Source: Planctomycetota bacterium (GTDB lineage: Bacteria; Planctomycetota; B15-G4; SIAN01). Taken from it: a stretch of DNA of 64,000 bases. Location of the stretch: contig JANQQL010000026.1 in NCBI GenBank assembly GCA_028289345.1, forward strand, positions 37,291 to 101,290. Reading direction: 5' to 3'. The position numbers were made by a program, and so were the translations under genes. The notes beneath the pieces are model-generated. The model was not told the DNA's origin and ran no database searches. It worked only from the letters and a program-made list of their open reading frames with translations. This document shows positions 44,674 through 53,663 of the stretch, in pieces (positions within the stretch are counted from its first letter, which is position 1; each line of letters begins with the position of its first letter).

Positions 44674-45747
44674 ATGGGAACTGCGAAACGAATCACCGTC
44701 GAAGAAGTCGATTCCGCCGGCCTTGAAGACCTTCGAGACGGGTGGCAAGAACTCTCTCGCTCCGACCCCGCCGCTCATTACTTCTGCTCCTGGTCGTTTC
44801 AGAGTATCTGGAGTGCGGTGACTCCCTTTCAGTGGTTCGCCCTGGTTGTCAGGAACGAGCAGGCTCAACTTCGCGCCATTCTTCCACTTGCCAAAGAGAT
44901 TCTGACAGTCCGTGGCCTACCCGCCATTCGCTGTCTGCGCATGGGAGGAAAGCCTCTGGCGGATTACTCAGGCCTTGTCTGCGCCCCGGACTTCGAAGCC
45001 GAAGCGTTGCAAGGTCTGCGCCATTTCCTCCAGGCAGACAAGGGTTGGGATCGCATTCTGTTCGAGGAGGTTCTGGATCCTCGCTTGGAGCAGTTGGCAA
45101 ACTCCCTGCCCCAAAACGAAGAGGCTCTGGAGCCGCATCGAACCTTGACTGCACCCGAACTCTCCTTGGAAGGTTCGTTCGAGGAACTCTTGCAGAACTC
45201 CGTGTCTGCCAAGAGTCGCTACGACATTCGACGCTCGCTCCGCAACGTGCAAAGGATGCCAGAGTTCCGTCACTCCATCGCGACGCAGGAGGACTTCACC
45301 TCCCACTTCGAAGCGCTGGTCCAGGTCTGGGTGGCTCGCTGGGGCACCCGAACCGAACAAGAGATTGAGCGCCTCCGCCACGTCCTCCGCCAATGTCTCG
45401 CCGCGGGAGAGCTCCACTTGAGTGTCGTTTGGAGCGGCTCGTCGGTGGCAGCGGCGGTGTGCTCTTTCCTCGACTCGGTGAGAAAGTCCGCGTTGCAGTA
45501 CATCACCGCCTACGACCCGGGGTTCTCCCGATTCTCTCCGGGCCGCGCCGCGGTCTCTTTGGCAATCCAGGACGCATTGAAACGAGGTTGCGAAACCTAC
45601 GACTTCCTGCTGGGTGACGAAGACTACAAGAAATCATTCGGCGCAGAGTCCAAGACCGTGCAGAGCTGGAGCCTCGATCGTCACCGATGGCGATCTCGAG
45701 TGGGCCGCCGCGCACTCGACTGGAGAGATCGCCTGCGAGGCAGGTGA
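44674..45747 (+). CDS. CelD/FemAB-like GNAT acetyltransferase
   Basis: The 357-residue product matches the CelD (BcsL)-type GNAT fold. It has FCSWSFQSIWSAVTP near the N terminus, RMGGKPLADYSGLV, SAKSRYDIRRSLRN in the middle and the C-terminal GNAT core with ITAYDPGFSRFSPGRAAVSLAIQDALKRG and YDFLLGDEDYKKSFGA. Members acetylate or aminoacylate exopolysaccharide or peptidoglycan precursors. It lies between a secreted propeller protein and the polysaccharide-related minus-strand operon, on the opposite strand, so a polysaccharide-modifying role is likely but not shown. Confidence 0.82.
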   Translation: MGTAKRITVEEVDSAGLEDLRDGWQELSRSDPAAHYFCSWSFQSIWSAVTPFQWFALVVRNEQAQLRAILPLAKEILTVRGLPAIRCLRMGGKPLADYSGLVCAPDFEAEALQGLRHFLQADKGWDRILFEEVLDPRLEQLANSLPQNEEALEPHRTLTAPELSLEGSFEELLQNSVSAKSRYDIRRSLRNVQRMPEFRHSIATQEDFTSHFEALVQVWVARWGTRTEQEIERLRHVLRQCLAAGELHLSVVWSGSSVAAAVCSFLDSVRKSALQYITAYDPGFSRFSPGRAAVSLAIQDALKRGCETYDFLLGDEDYKKSFGAESKTVQSWSLDRHRWRSRVGRRALDWRDRLRGR

Positions 45748-45757
45748 TGCCACGGCG

Positions 45758-47116
45758 TCAGACCAGCGCGGCTTCGGCCGTCGGCACAGCGGGAGCGGTC
45801 GCGGGCTGCGCCCGCTGAGCCAACGAAGCAAGTGCCCCTCCGGTCAGCAGGAACACCACGCTGATCGAGCCGTTCACACAAAGATCCACCACGAAGAGTC
45901 CCGAAAGCAGCATCAATGCGAAGACAGGACCAAGGTCTGGTCCGAACCAGTGCTTCATCGAACACAGGCGGATCAAACGGAACAACGGCCACAAGAATGC
46001 TGCCAAGTAGGTCAACAGTCCGAGGAGCCCTTGGGTCCCCAAGATGATGATCCAGCGCCCGTCGGTGGTCGAAATGTCTTCCCCTTCGAGGTCATACACC
46101 CGAGACCTTCCCCACCCTCCCCAGCCGAAGATAGGTCTCCGCAAGGCTTTCTCGACGAGGATCATCTCGTTGCCGATCCGGAACTCCAGGGAACGTGCGC
46201 GCGTCTCGTCCAACTTTGCAGCAAGCCCCACCACTTGGCCCAGGTCCCAGCCGAGAAACGCTCGGTTTCCCACATAGACGACGGGAAGGATCAGTAGCAG
46301 CAGGAACGGCAATCGGGATCTCATCCAGCGACAACCAAGAAATACCCCGAGGCCCGCGACCAACAACACTGCCGCGCCGGTCGATCGGCACAGGATTGCC
46401 ACGATCAGGAGGACCACCGAGCAAACAGACACGGGAAAGCCCAGCACCGATGTCACCGCGCGGGTCTTCCACAGAACGAACCCCACAAACGCCGTGGTTC
46501 CCATGAACATGCCAAGAGTCAAGCCATGCTTCAGGAAACACAGCGGCCGGTAACCACCCAAGCGAATGGACTGGCCAAAGTCGGTCTGGTGATAGCCGTA
46601 AACCCACACGTGGAGCTGCGGGCTCAGACGCATCTCGATGGCGCACAGAGGCACGTAGAACAATCCGGCCACGAAGATCGCCACCGCCAACTCTCGGAGC
46701 CCCTGAAAGTCATTCAAGAAGCAACGACCGAGAAAGTAAGGGATGCCCCAGGTCAGAGACACTCGCAATGCCGCCGAAATACCGTCGTAGGGCCCCAGGC
46801 CATTGGACATCGAGCTCAGGAATGGCGAGGCACAAAACAAGGCCATGGGCAAATCGATCCAACGCGGCCGAAAACGAAGCAAGACATTGGTTCGGACCAC
46901 CGCTGCGCCGACCAGGGCAGCCACGGAAATTCCGATCAACTTGGTGTATTCAGGGATGCCCGGCAGGTCGTAGGTGATGACCGGCAAGAACATCCATCCG
47001 CCGAGAATGCTCACCAGCAAGGCCCGCCGAGCCGGCATCAGAAAGAAGAAGAATACGGACGCCGGAATCCACCCGAACAAAGCGATGGGGACCAATCCGT
47101 TGGCGGGGCCGAACAT
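45758..47116 (-). CDS. O-antigen ligase/polymerase-like membrane protein
   Basis: The 452-residue product has about eleven membrane helices with one larger periplasmic loop (about 305-370) containing GWGGWGRSRVYDLEGEDIS. The overall pattern is that of Wzy/WaaL-type proteins, which join or polymerise glycan units on undecaprenyl phosphate in the periplasm. No single diagnostic residue can be assigned. It is the last gene of the operon starting with DUF4956 and follows the metallophosphoesterase by only three bases. Its tail is Ala/Pro-rich. Confidence 0.78.
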   Translation of the reverse strand: MFGPANGLVPIALFGWIPASVFFFFLMPARRALLVSILGGWMFLPVITYDLPGIPEYTKLIGISVAALVGAAVVRTNVLLRFRPRWIDLPMALFCASPFLSSMSNGLGPYDGISAALRVSLTWGIPYFLGRCFLNDFQGLRELAVAIFVAGLFYVPLCAIEMRLSPQLHVWVYGYHQTDFGQSIRLGGYRPLCFLKHGLTLGMFMGTTAFVGFVLWKTRAVTSVLGFPVSVCSVVLLIVAILCRSTGAAVLLVAGLGVFLGCRWMRSRLPFLLLLILPVVYVGNRAFLGWDLGQVVGLAAKLDETRARSLEFRIGNEMILVEKALRRPIFGWGGWGRSRVYDLEGEDISTTDGRWIIILGTQGLLGLLTYLAAFLWPLFRLIRLCSMKHWFGPDLGPVFALMLLSGLFVVDLCVNGSISVVFLLTGGALASLAQRAQPATAPAVPTAEAALV

Positions 47117-47119
47117 CCG

Positions 47120-48172
47120 TCAGCTCCCGCGCGCTCTTCGCCGGACCCACGAAACCAGCGAGACAACCAGCCACAGCCCCGCGGTCAGGATCGCTCCGGC
47201 CCAGAAGGAACGGCGTCCGATCAACTTCCTCCACGGCGAAGGATCGGAGCGCCGCCTTTTGGCCTCTTCCCACGCAGCCGGGGTCAGAGACGAGGCATCG
47301 AAGAACTGTCGACTTCCGAGAGTCTGCCCGCGAACACGAACCCCCGCCTCGGACACCTGCACTCGCAAAACCGCATCGTCCTCGTGTTCTCCCAATCCCG
47401 TCGCCACGTAAGTGATCGTTGGGTCGGTGGATCGATGCCAAAGAGCCGGCAACGTGTGAGCAAGCCCGAGATCTCCGGAGAACCAATAAAGCTCGGTGTG
47501 AGAAGCCGCCGCGCCCAGGATCGGGAGGATGGCCCGCTGGTAGTGGTCGCTTCGGTCATAGCCCACCGACGAGTTGACAAACCGAGACATCTCTTTCGGA
47601 GGAACGACCTCTTCGATCCACACCAGCTTGTGGGAGAAGATCAGCGTGCTCTCGACCTCCCGCAGTTTCTCCGGAGCCAGGGTCTCTTGGAAGAACTCGA
47701 GCTGATCTCCCTCAATGCGACCGGGTGCGAGCTCCGAGTCGAGAACGACGATCAGGCAGGCGCCCACCCGAAAGGCCTGATAGGTGTTGCCGAACTGACT
47801 TTCGTAAAGAGCTCGATCGGTCACGTCGTGGTTGCCCACGGCATTGAACACCGGAAAGGGGAGTGCGTCGATCACCGTGCGCCGAAAGGTCTCGATCTCT
47901 GCGGGCCCGGTGCGCCGAACCAGGTCTCCGGCGAAGACCGCGAACGCAAAGGGCTCGTTCTTCAACCAGTCAATCGACCCCAGCAAGGAGGCGGCGGGAA
48001 AGATCGAGCCCGCGGTCTGGGGATTTCCATAGGCGTGTCCCACGACGAGGAACTCGAAGTCGACGGCCGTGGGTTCCAGGGAGAGTTCCCTCCCATTCAT
48101 CGGAACAGGGGGTTGGTCGCTCCCCCCGACTCCCAAGAAGACGACTAGGTGCCGAGCGAGTTCCCGCATCAT
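47120..48172 (-). CDS. Calcineurin-like metallophosphoesterase with C-terminal membrane anchor
   Basis: The phosphoesterase motifs FAGDLVRR, GNHDVT and FSHKLVW are present, giving a dinuclear-metal hydrolase of the calcineurin fold. The first motif, normally DxH, reads VVGHAYG (the Asp is replaced by Gly and the order shifted), which could reduce activity. The C terminus ends with a membrane helix (FWAGAILTAGLWLVVSLVSW) and basic residues. The start at 48172 overlaps the VTC-domain stop by four bases, so translation is coupled. The substrate is not known; a phosphate-containing polymer or lipid in this cluster is an inference. Confidence 0.8.
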   Translation of the reverse strand: MMRELARHLVVFLGVGGSDQPPVPMNGRELSLEPTAVDFEFLVVGHAYGNPQTAGSIFPAASLLGSIDWLKNEPFAFAVFAGDLVRRTGPAEIETFRRTVIDALPFPVFNAVGNHDVTDRALYESQFGNTYQAFRVGACLIVVLDSELAPGRIEGDQLEFFQETLAPEKLREVESTLIFSHKLVWIEEVVPPKEMSRFVNSSVGYDRSDHYQRAILPILGAAASHTELYWFSGDLGLAHTLPALWHRSTDPTITYVATGLGEHEDDAVLRVQVSEAGVRVRGQTLGSRQFFDASSLTPAAWEEAKRRRSDPSPWRKLIGRRSFWAGAILTAGLWLVVSLVSWVRRRARGS

Positions 48173-48837
48173 GACATCGACACGCCTGCGAGACACTCGA
48201 TCCCGTGGGTGTACTTCGAACTTCGCGTGACTCGAAACGGAAGCCGGTTCAGGATCGCGGCGGCCCCTTCGTCATCGTCCACGGCATACTTCAGTTCGAG
48301 GATGATCCGATCCGGGTCACGAAACGCGCGAAGATGGGAATAGGTCCGGCGCCCGCAATCCTCGAAGGAAAGGTCGGTGTCGATGGTCAATCGGTAGCGA
48401 TGGTCGGCCGTCTCCAGATAGCGACGATAGTAGTGAACCCCGAGACTGGGCTGGAGAACGGCAAGGCGCTCGGCCACCTCCCGATCTTCCAGGTTCTGAG
48501 CCACCGCCGACCAGCGAAGGCAGTCTTCCACGGACAAGGGCCGCACCCGGTAAGACTCCTTGAAGCCCACGTCTCCGCGCCGACGCTTGAACTCGAGAAC
48601 CGGCCGACACAGACCGGGCTGGTTGCCATACCACCGCAATCGAACCTTGCTACGCCGCGAAGAGCCGTTGACGTGGGCGGTGTACGTCTCCAAAGACACC
48701 GTGTCGTAGTAGACACTGTGGATCCACCGAGGCGGATACAAAGGACGAAAGCACCGAGGATGAAGCCGCACGATCGCAAGAACGGACGCCAGGTCGACCG
48801 TGTCCTCTTGCAACTTTCGTTCGTAGCGAGCGGTCAT
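48169..48837 (-). CDS. VTC-domain protein
   Basis: The 222-residue product fits the VTC/CYTH-like tunnel fold. Basic and acidic residues line the tunnel strands: ARYERKLQ at the start, SKVRLRWYG, EFKRRRGDVGFKESYRV and the C-terminal ELKYAVDD. In yeast Vtc4 this domain polymerises polyphosphate from ATP. Bacterial homologues are often encoded beside DUF4956 and CotH proteins, as here. Whether this copy makes polyphosphate or serves another phosphate-transfer role is not known. It overlaps both neighbours by four bases. Confidence 0.87.
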   Translation of the reverse strand: MTARYERKLQEDTVDLASVLAIVRLHPRCFRPLYPPRWIHSVYYDTVSLETYTAHVNGSSRRSKVRLRWYGNQPGLCRPVLEFKRRRGDVGFKESYRVRPLSVEDCLRWSAVAQNLEDREVAERLAVLQPSLGVHYYRRYLETADHRYRLTIDTDLSFEDCGRRTYSHLRAFRDPDRIILELKYAVDDDEGAAAILNRLPFRVTRSSKYTHGIECLAGVSMS

Positions 48838-51410
48838 GACCCCGCGTCTTCTTCGGGATAGACCACATTCCGGGCTTCTTCGATGTTGGCCTCCTGACGC
48901 ACCCCATCGATCCACAGCTCGCTGCCCACTTCCGCCATCCAGGCCGCGTCCTCTTCCAGAGCCACCCGTTGCGCCGACAGCTGGGCCGGACCGAACTCGG
49001 GCTTTTTCTGGAACACGACCAGGGAGTACTCGCAGTCCTCGACACTGCCCCCTTGCACCACCAGTTCCGAGCGATCCTTGGCCGTGAACCCGTACTTGGC
49101 TCCTTGGATTCGAACATCGGAAGCCGTGACGCGACTGCTCTCCCCGGCACTGACCGCCTTGTCTCCGCACTGCCCCACCATGACTTGCTCCAATGACGCG
49201 ACGCTGCCGGAGAAATCAATGGCGTCATTGCCACAGTCCCGAAACCGAGTTCCCCCGATGCGGCCGGAACAGAAGTCGGCGTCAAAGGCATCGGACGTGG
49301 TGGCCCGAAACTCGCAATCCTGCAGAGAGAATTCCGTCCGCATGACGTTCAAGCCGTCTTCGCTCTGGTTCTCTTCGAAAGTGCAGCCGGTGAACGAGAC
49401 CGGAGACTCGTAGAACGTCACCGCGCCGGTCAGCGTCCATCCGGGCCGACGGGGGCTGGTCAGGCCGGTGAACACCACGTGACTCAGCACCGAGGGAGCC
49501 GAAGCAGACAACACCACCAGCCCCTGCCCGGTGCCATCCGAAGAGTGCACTCTCCCGGGCTGTTCCGCCGTTCCATACCACTCGATCGGAGACCGAGAAA
49601 CGAGGACGGCAGATTCCAGCAAATCGATGGAAGTGTTCGGCTCGACCAGCACCCGGTGATCGGCCGGAAGAATCAGGTCGCTTCGAAGTTGCCATTCTCC
49701 CGACCGAAAGCGGATGACCTGCGCTTGGTCGTCCACGGTCAGGAACTCGAAATCCTCGAGCTTGGCTGACTGGCGGACCGGAAACGTTGGCGTCTGCCAT
49801 TGCGACCAGGGCTGAACCGGGGAATGGAGTTCGAAGGGCGTTCCGAGAACCCGAGAGAGCAACCTCGTCCCCCCTCCGGTCGATGGTTCGAGGGGGGTTT
49901 CGGTCGACGGCCCCAAGCTTAGCTCACGGTATTGCAAGAGCTGGGTGTAGCCACGACCACTCAGCACGATGGGGTCCTCGAACTTGCGCAACCGCTGGCC
50001 GTCGTCCAAGGCGAGAAGTTCCACCGGAAGCGACTGGTTGTTCGCGACTCGCAGCAACCAGTCCTCCCCCTCCTGTTTCCAGGTCGCGTGAACCGCGTGG
50101 GACGGATTCAAGAGCGACCGGATGTAGGCCGCGTTTTGCACGAATACTTGCGAATCGAACTCGTAGTGCGGGAACTCGCGGTAAAGAACTCGCCCCCCCT
50201 CTTCCAGTTCGTCGCCGAACTCGGTCAGGATCTGATCGACATACTCCGGTTGCGAAACCCGGGCGAGCTCCCGCAGGTACTGCGCATAGAACGAGTGGTC
50301 GCGAAACAGGTCTTCGTAGAAGCGGTGGATGAAATAGTAGATCCCCCCGCCGCTACCCACCGTGTTCTCCACCGAGCGCAGGCCTCGCAGAGGCTGGCCG
50401 CAGTTGCCGTCGAAGCCGATGGGCTCCAAGCGAAGATCGAAGGGATTGAAATAGAAGCGGATGTTGTGCCAACGGGATCCGTGCTCAGCTCCCAGGAGGT
50501 CCACCAGAGCGAAGTAGCGAGCCGTGCGCGGCACGTCGAAAGCCTGGCTCGGTTCGAGAGTCCCGCTGCGAAAGTCCTCGAGAGTCCGAACGGCCGTTTC
50601 GTACTGCTCGCTCATCACCGGATCCGACAGCATCTGGGCCGTTTGGAATCCGTCGACCTCGGCCCCCAAGTAGGTCCCCGCACCGCTGTTTCGCCCAAAG
50701 GGGAACTGCCCCCGCACCGAGAGTTCTTTGAACAACAGGTCTTCGCTGAACCGAACGATCGGACCGGCTCGGCGCTGATTGTGTTCCAGCAGGCGTGAGT
50801 CGAAATGCTCTTCTCGGGCATAGATCCCCAAGTTCTTGCCATTCAGTCGAATCTCGACGAAGTCGTAGCGGAGGCCGAGCAGACCCTCTTTTCGCAACAC
50901 CCGGTGAAAGAACCACTCCGCCAAGTAGTTGCGAGCCCCCGGATGGTGTAGGGAGAACTGCTTCATTCCAGCAACGGTTTGATCGCCGCGAGTCCGGACA
51001 CGAAAGGACCACTTGTCCCCAACCAGGTGCTCCAGACTATCTCCCTTGAGACGCAGCTTGATGGGGACGACCTCGCCGTCCGCCGTGAGCTGGGCATTGA
51101 CAAACTGTTCGTTCCCTCCCAGCAGGTAGTGGCTCTCCATGGCCTGCTGACGATGGAACTGAAGTCGCCGAAAGTCTTCCAACTTGACGTCGATGTCCAT
51201 GCGGGGCGGATGCGCCATCCAACCTTGCACGACCCGAACCGGATAGGTGAATCCTGAGTTCACCACCGGCTTGAGAACTCGGGAAAAGAACCCGGTGCGG
51301 TGAGACACCGCCCCCACGCAGAACACCAAGATGGTGTACGCCATCCAGCCGACCACGAGGCGTCGGCGGAGTCGCGGGTTTTGGCCCGTGGGTGGCTGCT
51401 TGATCTTCAT
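48834..51410 (-). CDS. CotH-kinase-type protein with C-terminal parallel beta-helix
   Basis: The 858-residue chain has one N-terminal membrane anchor (about 17-37). A CotH-like kinase domain follows (about 70-460), with KGDSLEHLVGDKWSFRV, REEHFDSRLLEHN and the metal-site-like EPIGFDGNCGQ. After a linker, residues about 590-840 form a right-handed parallel beta-helix with short repeating turns such as VSFTGCTFEENQS and FSLQDCEFRATTSD. CotH is a spore-coat protein kinase in Bacillus. Here the anchored, extracytoplasmic kinase fused to a helix that often binds polysaccharide suggests a wall or matrix substrate. Confidence 0.86.
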   Translation of the reverse strand: MKIKQPPTGQNPRLRRRLVVGWMAYTILVFCVGAVSHRTGFFSRVLKPVVNSGFTYPVRVVQGWMAHPPRMDIDVKLEDFRRLQFHRQQAMESHYLLGGNEQFVNAQLTADGEVVPIKLRLKGDSLEHLVGDKWSFRVRTRGDQTVAGMKQFSLHHPGARNYLAEWFFHRVLRKEGLLGLRYDFVEIRLNGKNLGIYAREEHFDSRLLEHNQRRAGPIVRFSEDLLFKELSVRGQFPFGRNSGAGTYLGAEVDGFQTAQMLSDPVMSEQYETAVRTLEDFRSGTLEPSQAFDVPRTARYFALVDLLGAEHGSRWHNIRFYFNPFDLRLEPIGFDGNCGQPLRGLRSVENTVGSGGGIYYFIHRFYEDLFRDHSFYAQYLRELARVSQPEYVDQILTEFGDELEEGGRVLYREFPHYEFDSQVFVQNAAYIRSLLNPSHAVHATWKQEGEDWLLRVANNQSLPVELLALDDGQRLRKFEDPIVLSGRGYTQLLQYRELSLGPSTETPLEPSTGGGTRLLSRVLGTPFELHSPVQPWSQWQTPTFPVRQSAKLEDFEFLTVDDQAQVIRFRSGEWQLRSDLILPADHRVLVEPNTSIDLLESAVLVSRSPIEWYGTAEQPGRVHSSDGTGQGLVVLSASAPSVLSHVVFTGLTSPRRPGWTLTGAVTFYESPVSFTGCTFEENQSEDGLNVMRTEFSLQDCEFRATTSDAFDADFCSGRIGGTRFRDCGNDAIDFSGSVASLEQVMVGQCGDKAVSAGESSRVTASDVRIQGAKYGFTAKDRSELVVQGGSVEDCEYSLVVFQKKPEFGPAQLSAQRVALEEDAAWMAEVGSELWIDGVRQEANIEEARNVVYPEEDAGS

Positions 51411-51467
51411 CGAGCAAGCCCCGTTTGCGGCCGGTTCGGACCACGAGCCCGAGCACCCCCCCGCATG

Positions 51468-52142
51468 TCAGAGGATCCCTCCGTGATCCACCACGCTGAC
51501 CTGAACATCCCCTTGGCTTTGCAACTCGCCCACGGTGGCTTCCAGCTGGTCGTAGCTATCGAAGGAAATCAAGTAAGACGCTTCCAACCGATCACCAAAG
51601 TCCTCGAATCGCTTCAAGCTGAGCCCACGGCACTGGCGTCCGAGAGTTTCCGTGATGCGACTCAGAGACAGCTTTTGATCTCCGGAAGAGTTCACCGTGA
51701 CGAACAGATTGCCGTCTTCGTCTTCCTCACGGTCCCGACGACTGATCCAAATCACGCCGAACAGCACGGCGACGGCAGCCACGGTAATCAAAAGCTGATC
51801 GGCACCGGCACCAAGTCCAATGGCGATGGCAATGAAGAGGTAGGCAAGCTCCTCGGGCTCCTTGATCGCCGTACGGAAGCGAACGATGGAGAGCGCGCCG
51901 ACCAAGCCCAGAGACAACGCCAGGGAAGACTTCACGATGGAAATCACCACCATCGTGGTCATTCCAATCAACATGAAGTTGCGCGCGAATCGGCGACGAT
52001 TGGACAGGGCTCGCCCGTACGCGATGTAGATTCGTCCCAACACGTAGCACATCAAACCGGCGCAGACCAAATTCATCAAGAACTGCCAAATTGGCAGTTC
52101 CGGGGTGTAGCGGGCCAGAAACTCCTCGAAGCTCTGTGGCAT
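51468..52142 (-). CDS. DUF4956-family membrane protein
   Basis: The start at 52142 (MPQSFEEFLARY) has GAGGAG just upstream, and the 224-residue product matches DUF4956. It has about four membrane helices, with the family's central pattern SLALSLGLVGALSIVRFRTAIKEPEELAYLFIAIAIGLG, and a soluble C-terminal domain (about 140-224) that is ferredoxin-like in its beta-alpha order. The function is unknown. Genomic neighbourhoods of this family commonly include VTC and CotH genes, as here. It opens the operon and is divergent from the flippase gene, with 94 bp between. Confidence 0.87.
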   Translation of the reverse strand: MPQSFEEFLARYTPELPIWQFLMNLVCAGLMCYVLGRIYIAYGRALSNRRRFARNFMLIGMTTMVVISIVKSSLALSLGLVGALSIVRFRTAIKEPEELAYLFIAIAIGLGAGADQLLITVAAVAVLFGVIWISRRDREEDEDGNLFVTVNSSGDQKLSLSRITETLGRQCRGLSLKRFEDFGDRLEASYLISFDSYDQLEATVGELQSQGDVQVSVVDHGGIL

Positions 52143-52236
52143 GACTCCTCGAGTGGTTGGCAGGATCCCGAGTGCAATGTTGCAAGGGAGGCGCCCAGGG
52201 TAGCATGTCCCCCGTGGATCTCGACGACGGTCTTTC

Positions 52237-53625
52237 GTGTCCACGCCGTCGGCCCAACTAGCGAGACCTCCTCCACCGGTGCCACTCCTCGCCCTCCTGA
52301 ATCGCACCACCGTTCGTGCGTCTGTTTGGACCACCACGTCACTGCTTGGGGCCCGGGCTCTCAGCTTCGTCAGCAGCCTGATCATGACTCGGCTGCTCTA
52401 TCGAGAAGCGTTCGGTCTCATGGTGATCGTCAACACCTACGTCTATGGGTTCCGCATGCTGTCGGACTTGGGAATCGGTCCGAGCATCATCCAAAACCCG
52501 CGAAGCCGCGAGCCAGCGTTCCTGCACACCGCCTGGACGATGCAGGCGATTCGTGGCGCGGTTCTCACCGGGTTGGCGATGGTGACCGCCTGGCCGATCG
52601 CACGCTTCTACGGGCAGCCTTCGCTACTCCCCCTGTTGATTGCCGTCGGCTCCACCGGGTTCCTGGCCGGGCTGGAGTCCACCGCGCTCCACACTCTCAA
52701 CCGCGACCTGAAACTCGGACGCCTGACCGCAGTCGAGATCGCCTCTCATGCAGTGTCGGTTGTGGTGATGGTGATCTGGGCGTTGCTGTCTCCCACGGTT
52801 TGGGCACTCGCCGTCGGAGCCGTCACCCAAGCACTGGTGCAGACCACTCTTTCCCACATCGCCTTGCCGGGATTGCGTCCCAGGATCCAATGGGACCCGG
52901 ACATCGCCCGCGAGGTGTTCCGCTTCGGCAAGTGGATCTTCTTGAGCTCCGCCCTCGGATTCCTCGCGGCTCAAGGCGACCGGTTGATCCTGGGAAAACT
53001 GTTTTCGATGGAGTTCCTCGGCGTCTATCACATCGCGGTCATGCTGAGCAGCATCCCCGATCAACTCGTCGCAAAGCTCGGCTACAAGGTGATGTTTCCG
53101 GCGATCTCTCGGAACAAGGGCAAGCCGCGCGGGGAGCTGCGCTCGATCATTCTTCGCAATCGAAAGCCACTGATCCTGGTGTTGGCCGTGGGACTCGGGA
53201 CGCTCGTCAGCCTGGCCGACTTTGTGGTTTGGCTGGCCTACGATCCTCGCTTCGAGCAGGCGGGGTGGATTCTTTCGTCTCTCGCCTTGGGTCTGTGGCC
53301 ACGGTTGTTGGCGAACACCATGGGGCCGGCTTTGCTCGCCCTGGGGTTCCCGCACTTCTTGACCTACTCGGCCGGCTGCCGGTTCCTGTTATTGATCCTG
53401 GGCGTTCCGGTGGCACACCAAGCATTCGGTGCCGCGGGGGCGGTCTTGGTCATCGCGGCAAGTGGCTTGATCGACTACGTGATCGAAGGCTGGTGCCTGT
53501 GGAAACAAGGCCTGTATCCCGGATTCCAAGATGCCCTCGCCTGCATGACCTTCGCGGGCACTCTCGGACTCGCGCTCGGGATTCGCCTGACCTTGGGATT
53601 CTCATTGCCGTTCTTCCCACCGTGA
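52237..53625 (+). CDS. Wzx-type polysaccharide flippase
   Basis: The 462-residue product has about 12-13 membrane helices in the pattern of the polysaccharide transport (PST) group, with the N-terminal ASVWTTTSLLGARALSFVSSL and LGRLTAVEIASHAVSV near helix 5. Such proteins move undecaprenyl-linked glycan units from the cytoplasmic to the periplasmic face. It starts with a GTG. Being divergent from the DUF4956-CotH-VTC operon, which ends in an O-antigen-ligase-like gene, it could supply that ligase with lipid-linked substrate. Confidence 0.86.
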   Translation: MSTPSAQLARPPPPVPLLALLNRTTVRASVWTTTSLLGARALSFVSSLIMTRLLYREAFGLMVIVNTYVYGFRMLSDLGIGPSIIQNPRSREPAFLHTAWTMQAIRGAVLTGLAMVTAWPIARFYGQPSLLPLLIAVGSTGFLAGLESTALHTLNRDLKLGRLTAVEIASHAVSVVVMVIWALLSPTVWALAVGAVTQALVQTTLSHIALPGLRPRIQWDPDIAREVFRFGKWIFLSSALGFLAAQGDRLILGKLFSMEFLGVYHIAVMLSSIPDQLVAKLGYKVMFPAISRNKGKPRGELRSIILRNRKPLILVLAVGLGTLVSLADFVVWLAYDPRFEQAGWILSSLALGLWPRLLANTMGPALLALGFPHFLTYSAGCRFLLLILGVPVAHQAFGAAGAVLVIAASGLIDYVIEGWCLWKQGLYPGFQDALACMTFAGTLGLALGIRLTLGFSLPFFPP

Positions 53626-53663
53626 ATGGATCGCAGGAGTCGGGCCAAGTCGGGCGAGCCTAG

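Noticed and set aside
46526..48148. Plus-strand frame opposite the ligase-like and phosphoesterase genes
   Set aside because: Membrane helices and GNHD-type motifs are on the minus strand, and this frame has no domain.
51300..53663. Very long plus-strand frame across DUF4956 and the flippase
   Set aside because: It covers two well-supported genes in other frames, and its composition (Arg, Pro, His, Gly) is that of a shadow.
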